DNA of 7,517 nt from positions 1 through 7,517 of the forward strand of contig DASUSF010000387.1 of assembly GCA_036375275.1 (NCBI GenBank), written 5' to 3'. Positions 6,414-7,517 of this stretch are shown here, piece by piece (the stretch's first letter is position 1; the number at the start of each line of letters is the position of its first letter). The position numbers and the translations under genes were made by a program. The notes below the pieces were generated by a model. That model saw only the letters and a list, made by a program, of their open reading frames with translations. It was not told where the DNA came from and ran no database searches. This DNA is from DASUSF01 sp036375275. Its GTDB lineage: Bacteria > Pseudomonadota > Alphaproteobacteria > Geminicoccales > Geminicoccaceae.

Positions 6414-6426
6414 CGATCCCGGATCG
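6414..6426. promoter_or_regulatory. Palindrome CGATCC-C-GGATCG before the binding-protein gene
   Basis: A 13-base palindrome with perfect 6-base arms and a single central base, 43 bases before the binding-protein ATG. It could be an operator for separate control of that gene, but GATC-type words are frequent in this GC-rich DNA and no clear -35/-10 pair accompanies it. Confidence 0.2.
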
Positions 6427-6449
6427 TCCGAGCGGGTGCCCCGATCATC

Positions 6450-6459
6450 AGGAAGGGGA
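6450..6459 (+). promoter_or_regulatory. Ribosome binding site of the binding-protein gene
   Basis: AGGAAGGGGA, ending 9 bases before the ATG at 6469. It lies downstream of an alternative in-frame GTG at 6436, so it supports the ATG. The ATG start also gives a proper signal peptide, with Arg and Lys just ahead of the hydrophobic stretch. Confidence 0.7.
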
Positions 6460-6468
6460 CGCAGACCC

Positions 6469-7479
6469 ATGATCAGAAAGCTCACCACCACCATGATCCT
6501 CGCGGGCGCCGCTGCCATGCTGACCGGCGCGGCGCTCGCGCAGGACTTCCCCGAGCGACCGGTCGAGCTGTCGGTCTGGGCCTCGGCGGGTGGCGGCACC
6601 GACACGACCAACCGCTATCTCGCCCAGGCCATGGAGAAGGCGCTCGGCGGCAAGATCAACGTCGTCAACCGGACCGGCGGCGGCGGCGGGGTCGCGATGA
6701 ATCACGTCTGGTCGCAGCCCCACGAGGGCTACTACTGGCTCGGCGCCTCCGAAGCCATGCAGGTGGTGAAGGTCATGGGCTACCACCCGACCGGCACGCG
6801 CGACTGGCGCTGGTACATCGTCGGCGGCGCGCCCGGCGTGATCTCCGTGCCCGAAGGCTCGCCCTACCAGACGCTCGACGATCTGATCGCGGCGGCCAAG
6901 GAGAACCCCGGCGGCGTCAAGGTCGGCCACTGCCCGATCGGCTGCGTCTGGCACATGAAGGCGCTCTCGCTCGGCCAGGGCGCGGAGGTCGAGTTCAACT
7001 ACATCCCGTTCGAGGGCAGCGCTCCCGCCCAGGTCGCGGCCCTGACCGGCGAGGTCGATGCCGTCGTCTCCAGCATTTCCGAGCAGGCCGAGTTCATCCG
7101 GGCCGACAAGTTCCGGCCGCTCGCGGTGATCGAGATGGAGCCCTACGAGTTCGCGGACCAGGGCACGATCCCCGCCGCCGGCGAAAAGTACCCCGGCATC
7201 CAGGCGATCCCGGCGCGGCAGTGGCTGGGCATGGCGATCCCGGGCGACACCCCGCCCGAGGTGATCGAGAAGATCGACGCCGCCTTCGAGGAGGCGATGC
7301 AGGACCCGAAGCTCCGCGAGCTCGAGACCGAGCGCTTCATGACGCTGAGCGGGGAGTACGGCGAGGAGGCGTTCGACATCCTCGACAAGATGGAGCGGGT
7401 CATGAGCTACAAGCTCCATGAGCTCGGCGTGGCCGAGACCGACCCCGCGGAGGTCGGGATCGAGAAGCCCGCCAGCTGA
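6469..7479 (+). CDS. Tripartite tricarboxylate transporter substrate-binding protein (TctC/Bug family)
   Basis: 336-residue periplasmic solute-binding protein of the Bug/TctC family, which captures small, mostly carboxylate-bearing molecules and hands them to TctA/TctB membrane subunits. Seen: a Sec signal peptide (MIRK start, hydrophobic run about 8-22, ALA cleavage site before Gln25); then the family opening ERPVEL (29-34) and the ASAGGGTDTTNRYLA segment (38-52), matching the usual PF-AAGGGTD loop; INVVNRTGGGGG (63-74), the second ligand-contact loop; PYQTLDDLIAAAK (132-144); IPFEGSAPAQVAALTGEVDA (179-198), the conserved GGGxAxxALLGGxVD-like stretch; and the C-terminal IPGDTPPEVIEKID (257-270). 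Length is typical. Cys155 and Cys159 in HCPIGC sit where many relatives have a Gly/Ser-rich loop; a periplasmic disulfide is possible. The transporter membrane genes are not in view; they may lie downstream, or this may be an orphan binding protein, common in this family. Confidence 0.93.
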   Translation: MIRKLTTTMILAGAAAMLTGAALAQDFPERPVELSVWASAGGGTDTTNRYLAQAMEKALGGKINVVNRTGGGGGVAMNHVWSQPHEGYYWLGASEAMQVVKVMGYHPTGTRDWRWYIVGGAPGVISVPEGSPYQTLDDLIAAAKENPGGVKVGHCPIGCVWHMKALSLGQGAEVEFNYIPFEGSAPAQVAALTGEVDAVVSSISEQAEFIRADKFRPLAVIEMEPYEFADQGTIPAAGEKYPGIQAIPARQWLGMAIPGDTPPEVIEKIDAAFEEAMQDPKLRELETERFMTLSGEYGEEAFDILDKMERVMSYKLHELGVAETDPAEVGIEKPAS

Positions 7480-7489
7480 GCAGAACGGC

Positions 7490-7516
7490 CCGGCAGGGCG
7501 CGCGGCGCCCTGCCGG
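7490..7516 (+). terminator. Strong GC hairpin after the binding-protein gene (probable terminator)
   Basis: Perfect 11-base arms CCGGCAGGGCG (7490-7500) and CGCCCTGCCGG (7506-7516). An extra C-G pair leaves a 3-base loop, for a 12-base-pair stem starting 11 bases after the stop. The expected T-run would lie beyond the window edge, so it cannot be confirmed. Alternatively it could be a hairpin protecting the binding-protein message in front of transporter membrane genes. Confidence 0.65.
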
Positions 7517-7517
7517 C

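Noticed and set aside
5748..7421. 557-codon plus-strand frame overlapping the aldehyde dehydrogenase and binding-protein genes
   Set aside because: It crosses two solid genes in another frame; the product is Arg/Gly-rich low-complexity sequence with no fold signature.

Overview
The window is about 70% G+C, with long open frames on both strands in every frame, strong purine-rich Shine-Dalgarno sites and a Bug/TctC-type periplasmic binding protein. Together these suggest a free-living Gram-negative proteobacterium, most likely an alphaproteobacterium of the Rhodospirillales kind or a high-GC betaproteobacterium. This placement is inferred from composition and gene families only; no rRNA or tRNA is present to settle it.

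Layout. (1) Positions 3-761, plus strand: the last ~252 residues of a short-chain dehydrogenase/reductase (SDR) whose first few codons lie before the window. (2) Positions 782-4696, minus strand: a compact five-gene block. In transcription order (right to left) it holds a dimeric alpha/beta-barrel-like protein of unknown function, a Gfo/Idh/MocA oxidoreductase, an NAD-dependent epimerase/dehydrogenase, a TIM-barrel sugar phosphate isomerase/epimerase, and a small antibiotic-biosynthesis-monooxygenase (ABM) domain protein. The last three genes follow one another at gaps of only 41-44 bases. A 77-base gap before the Gfo/Idh gene carries a good sigma70-like promoter, so the last four genes may form their own unit. 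(3) Positions 4697-4923: a 227-base divergent intergenic region with a promoter facing right and an inverted repeat overlapping it. (4) Positions 4924-7479, plus strand: an NAD(P)-dependent aldehyde dehydrogenase with all catalytic residues, then a secreted tripartite tricarboxylate transporter (TTT) substrate-binding protein, closed by a strong GC-rich hairpin at the right edge.

Reading the genes together: the binding protein would capture a small, probably carboxylate-bearing, molecule in the periplasm. Three separate NAD(P)-dependent oxidoreductase families (SDR, extended SDR/epimerase, Gfo/Idh), an isomerase and an aldehyde dehydrogenase would oxidise, rearrange and finally convert it to an acid for central metabolism. 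This looks like an accessory catabolic cluster for a sugar, sugar acid, cyclitol or related polyhydroxylated compound. The substrate cannot be named from the sequence. No transcription factor, kinase, aldolase, dehydratase or transporter membrane subunit lies inside the window, so the pathway is incomplete here.

No mobile element, CRISPR array, tRNA or rRNA was seen. The most useful leads are the unassigned pathway, the uncharacterised 224-residue protein heading the minus block, the two promoter-overlapping inverted repeats, and a CxxxC pair in the binding protein.
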